Below are positions 44,832 through 53,705 of a DNA stretch of 64,000 nt, one piece after another. Position 1 is the stretch's first letter. Each line of letters starts with the position of its first letter. The notes beneath the pieces are model-generated. The model made no database searches, had not been told where the DNA came from, and was given only the letters and a program-made list of their open reading frames with translations. The stretch is from CALLMJ01 sp964493765. Its GTDB lineage: Bacteria > Bacteroidota > Bacteroidia > J057 > CALLMJ01. The stretch is from positions 1 to 64,000 of the forward strand of contig CAZBPK010000146.1 in the NCBI GenBank assembly GCA_964493765.1, written 5' to 3'. The position numbers and the translations under genes are program-made.

Positions 44832-45159
44832 ATGATGAAACAACTTCCTATTGGTATCAATTCCTTTGAAAAAATCATTTCCGATATTGTATGCTTTTTT
44901 TAAGGGTCTGGGTTTGAACTGCATATTAGAAGATCATACCAATAAAGGTAGAATAGATTTAAGTATCCTATTGAAAGAAGCGATATACATATTTGAGTTC
45001 AAGGTGAGGAGAGTTGGAAATGAAGCCCCTTTAGAGCAGATTAAATCTAAGCGTTATTACGAAAAATATTTAAGTGAAGGTAAACCGATTTATTTAGTTG
45101 GAGTAATATTGGATGTGCAAAGTAAAAATATAACCACCATAGATTGGGAACTAATATAA
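44832..45159 (+). pseudogene. Remnant of an AAA-ATPase-like/DUF1703 nuclease-domain protein (internal deletion)
   Basis: Two pieces of one protein family are joined. From the ATG at 44832 (or 44835) the first frame reads KQLPIGINSFEKIISD, the start of AAA-ATPase_like (PF09820) proteins, and then stops at a TAA near 44901. In the +1 frame, about 80 residues follow that look like the C-terminal DUF1703 (PF08011) PD-(D/E)XK domain: YAFFKGLGLNCILEDHTNKG, RIDLSILLKEAIYIFEFKV, PLEQIKSKRYYEKY, KPIYLVGVILD, ending NITTIDWELI. The central ATPase (normally about 400 residues) is gone. A -7-like TATTTTTG precedes the ATG. The downstream frame alone (from a TTG at 44851, 102 residues) could be called a gene, but it is best read as a relic. 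Confidence 0.75.
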
Positions 45160-45212
45160 TGCAGAGTTTAACTTATTGATTATCTTATATATATAAGCCA
45201 CAAATTGGTTGA

Positions 45213-47129
45213 TTATTTTTTCTTTTTTTTGATTCTTACATCAAACTTATCAAGCTCTAATACATTTCTGTCTATTAGATTTCTTAAAGCAGCTTTGGCT
45301 TCCTCAGGGTTACCTTTTTGAGTTTTTTGAATAATTTTTTGATATTTTGTTTCACCCTCTTGCACAAGGTGCAAAATTTCTTCTTCTAAGCTATAGGAAT
45401 GGGAGTTCACTTTATGACGTCCCAAGCATACATCACATTTCCCACAGTTTTTTGTTTCTTGTTCTCCAAAATATTTTAATATACTCTTGCTTCTGCAAAC
45501 TTGCTTATCTTCAGCATATTGAATCATAAATTTCAATCTCTCAAGAGCCTGTTCTTTTAGAAAAGTTATTTTTCTCCATTGGCAGTTCTCTAAATGAAAA
45601 TTTTCTCTGGGTTTCGTAAAATCTATTTTAGATTCTTGACTTGGGGGAATAAAATCTATGATTTTGTATTGATGTAAAAAATTAAGTTTTTGAATAAATT
45701 CTTTTTCGTTAATTTCATGTTTTACAACAAAATCTTTGATAGAAAACGGTAAATAGTTAGTAAATAATTCCCCACCAATATCTCTCAACAAGATTTCCAT
45801 ATAGAGGTCACAAGAAGGATATTTTCTCAAAAATTCATGTAAAGTATCTGGAGTAACCAAAATTTTTAATTTGGAATAATGTTCAGTAGAATCCTCTATT
45901 TTGATAAATTCAGCTAATTCTAAAATTTTAAGGGTAGATTTTAAATCAGTTGTTGATAATAATTTGTTATTCAGTAAATTTCGGAAAACAGAAAGTGTTA
46001 TAGAATGAAAAGGTTTTTCACTAATAGGAATTTTTAGATAGTCATAAACAAGGTTAGCATTTTTTTTAAATAATTCAAAATCAGGGTATTGATTAATAAT
46101 TTGTTCATATTGATTTTGTGAGTCAATCGGTTTATAAAACAAAATAGCGAAAGATTTTTTTTCGTCTCTTCCCGCGCGTCCTGCTTCTTGATAATAGCTT
46201 TCTAAATCTGGAGGTATTTCCCAGTGAATCACTAAGCGTACATCGGGTTTGTCTATACCCATACCAAAAGCATTCGTACAAACAATAATTCTTGTTTCAT
46301 TATTTAACCATCGTTTTTGAATTTGATTTTTTATCTCTGATGATAACCCACCATGATAAGGTTCTGAAGAAATCCCATTTTTTACTAATAAATCTGCAAT
46401 TTCAAAAGTCTTTTTTCTAGAACGCACATAGATAAGCCCAGTTCCTTGAACTTTACTTAAAATCTCAAAAAGCTTATCGTATTGATTTTCATCATATAAA
46501 ACAACATATTGAATATTTTGTCTGAAAAAGGATTTTTTGAAAATTTGTGAACTCTTAAAGTGTAATTTCTCACAAATATCCTTTTGAACTTGCGGAGTAG
46601 CGGATGCTGTTAATGCAATACAAGGAACATTGCTTAATAGGGTTCTAACTTCAGCAATTTTTAAATAATCTGGACGAAAATTATAACCCCATTGTGAAAT
46701 ACAATGCGCTTCATCAATAGCTAACAGGCTGATATTGAGTTCTTTTATATAGCTTATAAACTCTTCATTTTGAAGTCTTTCAGGAGAAAGATATAAAAAC
46801 TTAAAAAATCCTTTTTTAACGCCTTCTAAACGATAGCGTTGTTCTGTTCGGGTTAAGGTAGAATTAATAAAAGTAGCGGAAATATTGCGTTTGATAAGAT
46901 TTTCTACTTGGTCTTGCATCAAAGCAATTAATGGGGAAATAACAAGAGTAACACCCTCAAAAATCAATCCAGGTATTTGAAAACATATAGATTTACCACC
47001 ACCTGTAGGTAAAAGAGCTAATGTATCATTTTTATTTAGAACGCTTTCTATAATAGCATATTGGGGTTCTCGAAAATTATCGTAACCCCAATACTGTTTT
47101 AAAACTTGATGCGGTTTACGCACATTCAT
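45213..47129 (-). CDS. recQ: ATP-dependent DNA helicase RecQ
   Basis: 638 residues. It is a 3'-5' superfamily 2 helicase for recombination and fork repair. Motif 0 FREPQYAIIESVL, motif I LALLPTGGGKSICFQ, motif II DEAHCISQWGYNFRPDY, motif III ALTASATP, motif IV/V region TGLIYVRSRKKTFEIADLL, and motif VI QEAGRAGRDEKKSFAILFY are all visible. A RecQ-C-terminal zinc-binding domain follows with CRSKSILKYFGEQETKNCGKCDVC. The HRDC domain common at the C-terminus is not evident. It is two bases past the acyl-CoA ligase stop, hence an operon. Confidence 0.95.
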   Translation of the reverse strand: MNVRKPHQVLKQYWGYDNFREPQYAIIESVLNKNDTLALLPTGGGKSICFQIPGLIFEGVTLVISPLIALMQDQVENLIKRNISATFINSTLTRTEQRYRLEGVKKGFFKFLYLSPERLQNEEFISYIKELNISLLAIDEAHCISQWGYNFRPDYLKIAEVRTLLSNVPCIALTASATPQVQKDICEKLHFKSSQIFKKSFFRQNIQYVVLYDENQYDKLFEILSKVQGTGLIYVRSRKKTFEIADLLVKNGISSEPYHGGLSSEIKNQIQKRWLNNETRIIVCTNAFGMGIDKPDVRLVIHWEIPPDLESYYQEAGRAGRDEKKSFAILFYKPIDSQNQYEQIINQYPDFELFKKNANLVYDYLKIPISEKPFHSITLSVFRNLLNNKLLSTTDLKSTLKILELAEFIKIEDSTEHYSKLKILVTPDTLHEFLRKYPSCDLYMEILLRDIGGELFTNYLPFSIKDFVVKHEINEKEFIQKLNFLHQYKIIDFIPPSQESKIDFTKPRENFHLENCQWRKITFLKEQALERLKFMIQYAEDKQVCRSKSILKYFGEQETKNCGKCDVCLGRHKVNSHSYSLEEEILHLVQEGETKYQKIIQKTQKGNPEEAKAALRNLIDRNVLELDKFDVRIKKKKK

Positions 47130-47130
47130 T

Positions 47131-48918
47131 TTATTCTACATATAAGCTTTCTATTTCTTTTTTATAATTTTCCATAACAACTCTACGTTTCATTTTTAGG
47201 GAAGGCGTTAACTCGCCACTATCTATTGTCCATTCTTTGGATAGTAAAGCGAATTTTTTTACCTTTTCAAACTGTGCTAAATTCTCATTGGCTTTATCTA
47301 CCTCTTCTTGTATTTTTTGAATAACTTTGGGGTGTTTAATCATTTCTTCGTTAGAAGATACCTGAATACCATGCAGTTTACACCATTCTTGTAAGTTTAC
47401 AAAATTAGGGACAAGTAAAGCACCAGGGAATTTTTTTTCTGCACCTACTACCATTACTTGCTCTATGTAAAGAGAAGCTTTGATGAGATTTTCTATGTAC
47501 TGGGGAGCGATATATTTTCCACCTGAGGTTTTGAAAAGTTCTTTTTTTCTATCTGTAATTTTAATGAAACCGTCAATTATCATACCGATATCTCCTGTAT
47601 GCAGCCAACCATCGGGTTCAATAGTTTCTTTGGTAGCTTCAGGATTTTTATAATAACCTTGCATTACATTAGGACCTTTCACTAAAATTTCTCCTTCGCC
47701 TTCTCTATAACCCTGTTCTTGTAAAATTTTTACCTCAACGCCTTCAATTTTTTTCCCTACCGTACCAAATCTAAAACCTTTTATAGGCTCAAGAGTACCT
47801 ACAGAAACCACAGGAGAAGTTTCGGTTTGTCCGTATCCTTCTAGAACGGGTATTCCAGCACCCCAAAAAACTCGGGATAACCTTTCTTGTAAAGCCGAAG
47901 CCCCTGAAACGATTGCAACGATATTGCCCCCTAAAGCGGCTTTCCATTTAGAAAATACCAATTTCCTTGCAATTCTTAATTGGAACATATACCACCAATC
48001 TTTTTCTTTTTCAAAATCATATTGCAAGCCTAAATTTAAAGCCCAAAAGAAAAGTTTCTTTTTTAAGCCCTTTAATCCTGTTCCTGTTAAAACAATTTTA
48101 TCATAGACTTTTTCCAATAAACGGGGAACCGTAGTAAAGAAATGAGGTTTTACTTCTTGCAAATTATCACGAATGGTATCTAAACTTTCTGCATAATATA
48201 TAGAAACTCCAACATACATATAAACAAAAAATACCATCCTTTCAAAAATATGATTTAAGGGTAAGAAACTTAGAGCCTTCATGGTGCTATCCACTGGAAG
48301 CAACTTTACTGAAGTTACAATATTAGACACTACATTATGATGGCTTAACATTACGCCTTTAGGGACGCCTGTTGTACCAGAGGTATAAACTATCGTGGCA
48401 ATATCAGAAGGCAGAACCGCATCACGGTAAGACTTCAAAATCTCGGGGTTATCATGTTTCCCTAACTCTAAAAATTCCGAGAAGTGTTTTACTCCTTCAA
48501 TTTTTTGAATAGAATAAATTTCTTGAACTAAGGGTATTTCTGAACGAATTTTTTGAATTTTGTCATAATGTTCTTTACCGTAAACAAAAACCACTTTACT
48601 TTCTGAGTGATTGATTGTGTATTGAAAATCTGAGGGAGTAGAAGTGGGGTATAAGGGTACTAATTGACAACCTAATTGTAAAGTACCAAAATCTATGAAA
48701 TTCCATTCTGGACAATTCGGCGAAATTAATGCAACTTTATCATCTTTTTTTAAGCCCAATTTTAATAAGGATAAACTTACATTATCCACAATTTGCTTTA
48801 CCTCTTGAGTACTGTAATTTTTCCATCGTCCATTTTCTTTTGCTGATATAGAATCAGGTTTAGGAAAATTAGCCAATTGATAATCCAGCACATCAAATAG
48901 TCTTGATATTTCCTTCAT
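47131..48918 (-). CDS. Long-chain-fatty-acid--CoA ligase
   Basis: 595 residues. It activates fatty acids with ATP and CoA via an acyl-adenylate. Motif A3 IVYTSGTTGVPKGVMLSHHN is in the first half (near residue 185), then ILEGYGQTETSPVVSVG-like, GWLHTGDIGMIIDGFIKITDR, and the C-terminal hinge lysine region GGKYIAPQYIENLIKASLYI. The N-terminal MKEISRLFDVLDYQL matches the AMP-dependent FadD15-type family. A longer open frame begins at 48945; the ATG at 48918 is chosen because the conserved N-terminus starts there. The recQ start codon adjoins its stop. Confidence 0.9.
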   Translation of the reverse strand: MKEISRLFDVLDYQLANFPKPDSISAKENGRWKNYSTQEVKQIVDNVSLSLLKLGLKKDDKVALISPNCPEWNFIDFGTLQLGCQLVPLYPTSTPSDFQYTINHSESKVVFVYGKEHYDKIQKIRSEIPLVQEIYSIQKIEGVKHFSEFLELGKHDNPEILKSYRDAVLPSDIATIVYTSGTTGVPKGVMLSHHNVVSNIVTSVKLLPVDSTMKALSFLPLNHIFERMVFFVYMYVGVSIYYAESLDTIRDNLQEVKPHFFTTVPRLLEKVYDKIVLTGTGLKGLKKKLFFWALNLGLQYDFEKEKDWWYMFQLRIARKLVFSKWKAALGGNIVAIVSGASALQERLSRVFWGAGIPVLEGYGQTETSPVVSVGTLEPIKGFRFGTVGKKIEGVEVKILQEQGYREGEGEILVKGPNVMQGYYKNPEATKETIEPDGWLHTGDIGMIIDGFIKITDRKKELFKTSGGKYIAPQYIENLIKASLYIEQVMVVGAEKKFPGALLVPNFVNLQEWCKLHGIQVSSNEEMIKHPKVIQKIQEEVDKANENLAQFEKVKKFALLSKEWTIDSGELTPSLKMKRRVVMENYKKEIESLYVE

Positions 48919-49200
48919 AATTAATTTTTGTAAAATTGTTCGCAATTTAAAGCATTTATAAATTTTGTCAATGATTTTTTTAAAAAATTTGAGTATATTC
49001 CTGAATTCATTAAGAAATAACTTTTTTGTATCTGAAAAAATGCTATAAAACGTTCATTAAATTCTATACATTGTTTTGCTTTTTAATTGAGTTGCCAAAG
49101 GATAGCAAGGGGCATGCCTAAAATAATCAACTATAATGAAATATGTATCTTTGAAATTTTTACCCATTCCATAAAACCATCTATAAGAAAATCATGTTTT
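48919..49200. other. Intergenic region with a decayed repeat fragment
   Basis: Between divergent genes. Positions about 49092-49122 (GCCAAAGGATAGCAAGGGGC...) look like a shrunken copy of the GC-rich repeat, keeping only its right end. A TATCTTTG at 49146-49153 could be a second -7 box on the plus strand. No ORF was seen in the remaining sequence. Confidence 0.4.
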
Positions 49201-49223
49201 TAGTAAATAATTTACTAAATTTG
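49201..49223 (+). promoter_or_regulatory. Palindromic operator candidate overlapping the -7 box of the GWxTD gene
   Basis: TAGTAAAT A ATTTACTA (49201-49217) is a perfect 8-bp palindrome with a one-base centre. It overlaps TAAATTTG (49216-49223), which is a -7 box. A repressor bound here would block the promoter. Confidence 0.45.
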
Positions 49224-49234
49224 CAGGTTTGAAG

Positions 49235-50689
49235 ATGCCAATGCAAAAAATATTTTTTCTGATTTTACTCAATTTTTGTGGTTTATTTTTACATGCAAAA
49301 AAAGAATTACAATTTTTTGTGGATTATTGCCGTTTTCAAAATATTGAAGGTAAACCCTATATAGAAATTTATGTTTCATTAGATCCTAATTCTTTGACTT
49401 TCAAAAAAAATGCTAATGGTTTTATGAATCAAACTCAAATTTTAGTTGCGATTTCCCCATCCAATGACCCTGATAAAATTATTTTAGCTGATAAATTTAC
49501 CTTAACCACTGAAGTCAAAGATACAACTTTTGGAAACTCTATCATTTGGGATCAAAAAAGGTACAACCTCAATCCAAACCAATCTTACAGGGTGGAAGTT
49601 ATTTTAAAAGATTTATCTCAAGATTCGGCTTCAAGTTATGGAGTAGCTAAAGAAGTTGAAATTAAAAAAGAATTATTTTCTGATGTTTTATTTCTTGAGA
49701 AAATTCAAAAATCTTCAGACCCCACTGACAAAAAATCTAGATACGGCTATCAAATTATGCCCTTAATTACCAACTCTACTTTTTTTGATTCCGATACTTT
49801 AAAATTTTGGTTAGAAGTTTATCAAAAAGATAGTTTATTTTCTCTACCTTACTATTACGAATATTACATTTTGCCAGCTAATCAAGAAGAAAAATTAAAA
49901 GAGACGGTAAAAGTAACGAAACCACAATCCGCTAAAAGCTTTGATGTTCTTACTGGTAAAATCCCTATAAAATCTTTACCTTCACAAACGTATTGGTTAG
50001 TTATTGAAATAAAAACTAACGAAGGAATTACCTTAGCAATTAAAAGACAAAAATTCTTTGTTTTTAGCAGTGAAGATTATTTGTCTAATACAGAACAAAC
50101 CAATTTATACGAAGTTTTTTATGGTTATAAAGAAACTGAGCTAGATGAATTTTTAAAAACATTAGTTGTTATTGCAACACCAACAGAAGTAAGTTTTATT
50201 CAGTCTTTAAAGACCTTTGAAGAAAAGAAAAACTTTTTTGTTAATTTTTGGGCAAAAAGGGTAGAAGGTACTCAATCTCCTACAAGACCTTGGAAAGACC
50301 ACCTTTCTCGTGTTCAATATGCAAATTCCAAGTTTAGTTCAAATATTCGTAAAGGTTATTTAACTGATAGAGGTAGAACTTTGTTATTGTATGGTCCTCC
50401 AAATGATATACAATCCTATACTCAAGATGGTGATAAGTACCCTTACGAAATATGGTTTTATAATAAATTAGGCAGGCAACAGGGAGTCATTTTTGTGTTT
50501 TTTGACCCTGACTTAATTTCTAATGAATATCCTTTATTGCATTCTAATAAAATCGGAGAGTTCAATAATAAAAGTTGGAGGAATGACTTGTTAAGAGGTA
50601 AAGCAGGTACTCTCGGCGCTGATGACCCAGAATTTAATAAAATTGAAAGAACAAAATTTAGAGATACCCTTCCTTTGGATATGAGGTAA
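49235..50689 (+). CDS. GWxTD-domain secreted protein
   Basis: 484 residues with a signal peptide (KIFFLILLNFCGLFLHA). The C-terminal ~180 residues form the GWxTD domain. They include IATPTEVSFIQSLKTFEEKK, FWAKRVEGTQSPTRPWKDHL, RVQYANSKFS, the GYLTDRGRTLLLYGPPNDI core and YEIWFYNKLGRQQGVIFVFFD. The canonical GWxTD Trp is Tyr here. The function is unknown; the domain occurs in exported proteins of Bacteroidota and related phyla. The preceding ~280 residues are beta-rich. The TTG at 49229 also opens the frame, but ATG codons at 49235 and 49241 are preferred, lying 12-18 bases past the -7 box. Confidence 0.85.
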   Translation: MPMQKIFFLILLNFCGLFLHAKKELQFFVDYCRFQNIEGKPYIEIYVSLDPNSLTFKKNANGFMNQTQILVAISPSNDPDKIILADKFTLTTEVKDTTFGNSIIWDQKRYNLNPNQSYRVEVILKDLSQDSASSYGVAKEVEIKKELFSDVLFLEKIQKSSDPTDKKSRYGYQIMPLITNSTFFDSDTLKFWLEVYQKDSLFSLPYYYEYYILPANQEEKLKETVKVTKPQSAKSFDVLTGKIPIKSLPSQTYWLVIEIKTNEGITLAIKRQKFFVFSSEDYLSNTEQTNLYEVFYGYKETELDEFLKTLVVIATPTEVSFIQSLKTFEEKKNFFVNFWAKRVEGTQSPTRPWKDHLSRVQYANSKFSSNIRKGYLTDRGRTLLLYGPPNDIQSYTQDGDKYPYEIWFYNKLGRQQGVIFVFFDPDLISNEYPLLHSNKIGEFNNKSWRNDLLRGKAGTLGADDPEFNKIERTKFRDTLPLDMR

Positions 50690-50797
50690 AATAGTTCACA
50701 AATCTAGGATGTTGTAACAGTTTGCTCTATAATTTCTTACAGTTCATTCTTATTTTTTTACCATTTAAAGCAAAAATGTAACTTTTCAATCAATGAC

Positions 50798-50914
50798 TAC
50801 GTATATTTGCATAGTAATACAATCTACAAAATAAATAAATTTATGTTTTTACTTTTACTTACGTATATTTTAGTAGTCTTAAATTTTTACAAAATGAATA
50901 AATTTTTACTTTTA
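50798..50914 (+). repeat. Tandem duplication of a promoter/start region (about 62-bp unit)
   Basis: Unit 1 (50798-50859) runs from TACGTATATTTGC to a TTTATGTTTTTACTTTTAC stretch; unit 2 (from 50860) has TACGTATATTTTAG and ends AAAATGAATAAATTT. They share the box and the AAAAT(G/A)AATAAATTT start region with small differences. Only unit 1 keeps a perfect TATATTTG box, and only unit 2 keeps the ATG. Confidence 0.65.
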
Positions 50915-52735
50915 CTTTACTTTTTTGCTTTTAGTTCATTACGGTTGCACGCTCAAATCAATGCTTATGCCAGAGTTGTTAGTATCAGCGGAACAACTTT
51001 GACATTGGCTAATGTAAATGAAACTTACCATACCTTTAATGTAGGGGAGAAGGCTATTATTATGCAAATGCAAGATAATGTTATTGGTACCAATACTGCA
51101 GACAATGCAAGTTTTGGAGATTTAGCGGCTATTGGCTCTGCAGGGCTGTATGAAGTAGTCACTATCACCAATAAATCTTTGCCTAATCTTGAAGTTTCCG
51201 CTTTGTCTAATACTTACAACACTTGTGCCAATTGTAGGGTTCAAATAGTGAGTTTTAGAAGATTAGGTAGTCCTAATTATACAACCACAGCTAATATTAC
51301 TGCTTTGAATTGGGATGGTAATGTTGGTGGAATTATCGCTATGGAAGTGCTAGGTACTTTAACCTTAAATCATAACATTTCTGCTGATGGTGCAGGTTTT
51401 AGAGGCGGGAATCGTTCTAATAATTATTATGATGGGTCATTTGGTTGTTATGCAACTCCTTATAGAGTAAATAGCACTAACCATGCTTTCAAAGGCGAGG
51501 GGATTTATCGTAACACTTCTGCTACTTATAATAACGCAAGGGCAAAAATTATTAATGGAGGGGGAGGTGGCAACCATATTAATGCAGGTGGTGGCGGCGG
51601 CGGTAATTTTACAGCAGGGGGAATAGGGGGACCAGGTTGGAATGGAACAGCGCCAGGTTGTCCTGTTGCTACGGGAGGATACGGCTATGGAGGGATTGCC
51701 TTGAGCCCTTATATTTCTGTAAATCGTTTATTTATGGGAGGCGGTGGCGGAGGCGGCCAAATGAATAACACCGTAGGAACGAATGGAGGAAATGGAGGAG
51801 GTATTATATTCCTTAAAGCCAATATGCTGGTTACTACTGGTGCCTGTGCCTCTCGTTCTATTACCGCTAATGGATTGAACGCCGTAAATTCTGGTAATGA
51901 TGGAAGTGGGGGAGCAGGAGGTAGTATCGTTTTACAAGTAGAAAATTTTTCTTTACTAGCTTCATGTCCTTTAATAGTAAGTGCTAATGGTGGGAACGGC
52001 GGAACAGTAGTTGCTAGCACACATGGTGCAGGAGGAGCAGGTGGGCAGGGTGCCATTATGGCTTCTGTAGCTTCTCAACCTACAAACTCAACATTCCAAA
52101 CTTTAAACGGGAACCCCGGATGTAATAACAATTCTTCCCCTTGCAATAGTTTCGCAGGAAGTGCATCAGGTAGCAACAATCAAGGAATTTTCTTTTTAGG
52201 ATACGGAACTCCTTTGCCTGTTCATTCATGGAATTTTCAAGCTGAGTATATCACAGACCTGAATAATATTATTTTATCATGGCAAAATGATGATATGAAC
52301 TTTCAAGGTACTTTTCAAATTTTAAAATCTTATGATGGTTTAAGTTGGTCAGTGTTAAAGGATAACATATCCACTAATTCTCAGAATGCTATTGCTACTT
52401 ATGAAAAAATAGACGACCAAGTTGCTCCTATCAATTATTATCAATTAGTATTCAAAGATTGGAATGGCAATATTACCCAATCTGAAGTAAAAATAGTGAA
52501 AATTCCTTCCCAATTAAAAATATTCCCTAATCCTTTCCAACAGGAAATCCATATAGAAGAAAATTTAGATTATAATCATATTGCTGTTTATAATGAACTA
52601 GGGCAAATGATTTACAACTGTGCCATAGAGCCATCTCATAAGATTATTACCGAAGAATGGCATTCAGGGTTTTATTGGATTAAATTGTATCATACTAACG
52701 GTAACTATATTACTTTCAAGCTCTTTAAGAATTAA
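50894..52735 (+). CDS. Glycine-rich secreted protein with T9SS sorting domain
   Basis: 613 residues from the ATG at 50894; an in-frame ATG at 50843 would add a second, partly duplicated hydrophobic start (FLLLLTYILVVLNF). The signal peptide is KFLLLLYFFAFSSLRLHAQ. A beta-rich region (AYARVVSISGTTLTLANVNE) is followed by a glycine-rich part (about residues 210-420) with runs such as NGGGGGNHINAGGGGGGNF, GGIGGPGWNGTAPG and FMGGGGGGGQMNNTVGTNGG. Then come a YHL-like beta-sandwich (SWNFQAEYITDLNNIILSWQ) and a type A sorting domain (KIFPNPFQQEIHIEEN to ITFKLFKN). Likely a surface protein; the function is unknown. Confidence 0.88.
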   Translation: MNKFLLLLYFFAFSSLRLHAQINAYARVVSISGTTLTLANVNETYHTFNVGEKAIIMQMQDNVIGTNTADNASFGDLAAIGSAGLYEVVTITNKSLPNLEVSALSNTYNTCANCRVQIVSFRRLGSPNYTTTANITALNWDGNVGGIIAMEVLGTLTLNHNISADGAGFRGGNRSNNYYDGSFGCYATPYRVNSTNHAFKGEGIYRNTSATYNNARAKIINGGGGGNHINAGGGGGGNFTAGGIGGPGWNGTAPGCPVATGGYGYGGIALSPYISVNRLFMGGGGGGGQMNNTVGTNGGNGGGIIFLKANMLVTTGACASRSITANGLNAVNSGNDGSGGAGGSIVLQVENFSLLASCPLIVSANGGNGGTVVASTHGAGGAGGQGAIMASVASQPTNSTFQTLNGNPGCNNNSSPCNSFAGSASGSNNQGIFFLGYGTPLPVHSWNFQAEYITDLNNIILSWQNDDMNFQGTFQILKSYDGLSWSVLKDNISTNSQNAIATYEKIDDQVAPINYYQLVFKDWNGNITQSEVKIVKIPSQLKIFPNPFQQEIHIEENLDYNHIAVYNELGQMIYNCAIEPSHKIITEEWHSGFYWIKLYHTNGNYITFKLFKN

Positions 52736-52748
52736 AAGAAAGAAAGAA

Positions 52749-52777
52749 AGACTATCCATCTGAGGGTAGTCTTTTTT
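52749..52777 (+). terminator. Intrinsic terminator of the Gly-rich T9SS gene
   Basis: AGACTATCC (52749-52757) pairs with GGGTAGTCT (52764-52772) across a 6-base loop with one T-G wobble, followed by a T run. Confidence 0.8.
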
Positions 52778-52778
52778 A

Positions 52779-53070
52779 TAGTGTTCGTTGCTACTGGATA
52801 AAAATAAGTGAGTTAATTGTTGAACTTTATTTTTGTACTCTTCATCTTCTTGGCTGAAAAATTCTATTTGAAAATCTTCGTTTAGAATTTCATTAATTTG
52901 TGAAATTAATATTTAATAATCATCAGGTTTGCTAACTTTAATACAATAAAGAATAGTGAGATAAGTGGTAAAGAATTACACTCTAATTTCCTTTGACTAC
53001 TCATATTTTGCAACAAATGCAGTGCCACTTGCTGCCCTTCGCATCTCTCACCATTCATAAGTTTTAATTC
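52779..53070 (-). other. Gap with a possible coding remnant and a partial GC-rich repeat
   Basis: On the minus strand, a stretch just left of 52910 reads sensibly (LISQINEILNEDFQIEF, then KVQQLTHLFLSSSNE). It continues from YLTILYCIKVSKPDDY across one TAA. This resembles a decayed gene, but nothing identifies it. Positions about 53019-53051 are a truncated copy of the GC-rich repeat (its left end only). No intact gene is seen. Confidence 0.3.
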
Positions 53071-53133
53071 ATACTATTCATTAAAAAAAAATACCGAAAC
53101 AAATTTCGGTATTTTTTATTTAATGAATAGTAT
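53071..53133. terminator. Long inverted repeat, bidirectional terminator
   Basis: ATACTATTCATTAAA (53071-53085) pairs with TTTAATGAATAGTAT (53119-53133), continuing into AAAAAATACCGAAA (53086-53099) with TTTCGGTATTTTTT (53104-53117), around a CAAA loop. It lies just downstream of the small secreted protein gene on the minus strand. Confidence 0.85.
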
Positions 53134-53142
53134 ATTCACTCA

Positions 53143-53580
53143 TTATTGTGCTTCAGGCATATTCGCATTACGAATACGTTCACTCATGCTTTCAATTTTT
53201 TGAATGGTTTCTTGCATAAACATAATTGCGTCCATAATATCTTTTTTATCAGAATATGGAATAATGTTATACAAATTATCTTCTACTACCTTATTGAATT
53301 CTTTTTCTTTCTTTTTATAATTAGCCATATTTTTATCATTAATGGAATGTGAAGGAATTCTTAAAGATTTTGTATCTTTAGGTTCAATCACACCAAAAGA
53401 CATGTAAGGACTAATTCTAACAAGACGGTTGTATTTATTCAAATAAACTTTGGTAAGTTGAAGTTTATCCATTTTTTCTAAATCCCCTAAAACATAGGTC
53501 ATGTCTGCAGTTTGGTTTTGTGCAAACATATTAGAAACTAATGCAATGAAAACAAAAATGGTTAAAAAGTATTTTTTCAT
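53143..53580 (-). CDS. Small secreted protein, paralogue A
   Basis: 145 residues with a signal peptide (YFLTIFVFIALVSNMFAQ). The mature part contains MTYVLGDLEKMDKLQLTKVYLNKYN, then SPYMSFGVIEPKDTKSLRIP, HSINDKNMANYKKKEKEF and IIPYSDKKDIMDAIMFMQETIQKIESM. The protein next to it (53706-54155) shares the same blocks in the same order (for example NVNYVLGDLEVLDKIDLTKI and LIPYADKKDIMDAIIFMQEMI), so the two are tandem paralogues. I do not recognise the family. It has a strong terminator downstream. Confidence 0.75.
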   Translation of the reverse strand: MKKYFLTIFVFIALVSNMFAQNQTADMTYVLGDLEKMDKLQLTKVYLNKYNRLVRISPYMSFGVIEPKDTKSLRIPSHSINDKNMANYKKKEKEFNKVVEDNLYNIIPYSDKKDIMDAIMFMQETIQKIESMSERIRNANMPEAQ

Positions 53581-53641
53581 ATCTTAATTATTTTTTCGTT
53601 ATTGTAATTGGTTTAAAAAATTGAAAATAGATAATCAACTA

Positions 53642-53667
53642 TAAAAACCTCAACATAAGAGTTGAGG
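53642..53667 (-). terminator. Terminator between the tandem secreted-protein paralogues
   Basis: CCTCAAC (53648-53654) pairs with GTTGAGG (53661-53667) over a 6-base loop; on the minus strand a T run follows. It ends the paralogue B transcript, so paralogue A has its own promoter. Confidence 0.75.
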
Positions 53668-53705
53668 CTCTACAATCAACTAATCTAAAAACAGCTAAAT
53701 GCAAA

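Noticed and set aside
44612..44869. 85-residue plus-strand open frame
   Set aside because: It lies almost entirely in GC-rich repeat copy 4, where other copies are not open in the same frame.
51709..52056. Minus-strand frame of 115 residues rich in proline opposite the glycine-rich gene
   Set aside because: Poly-Pro is simply the reverse reading of GGN glycine codons.
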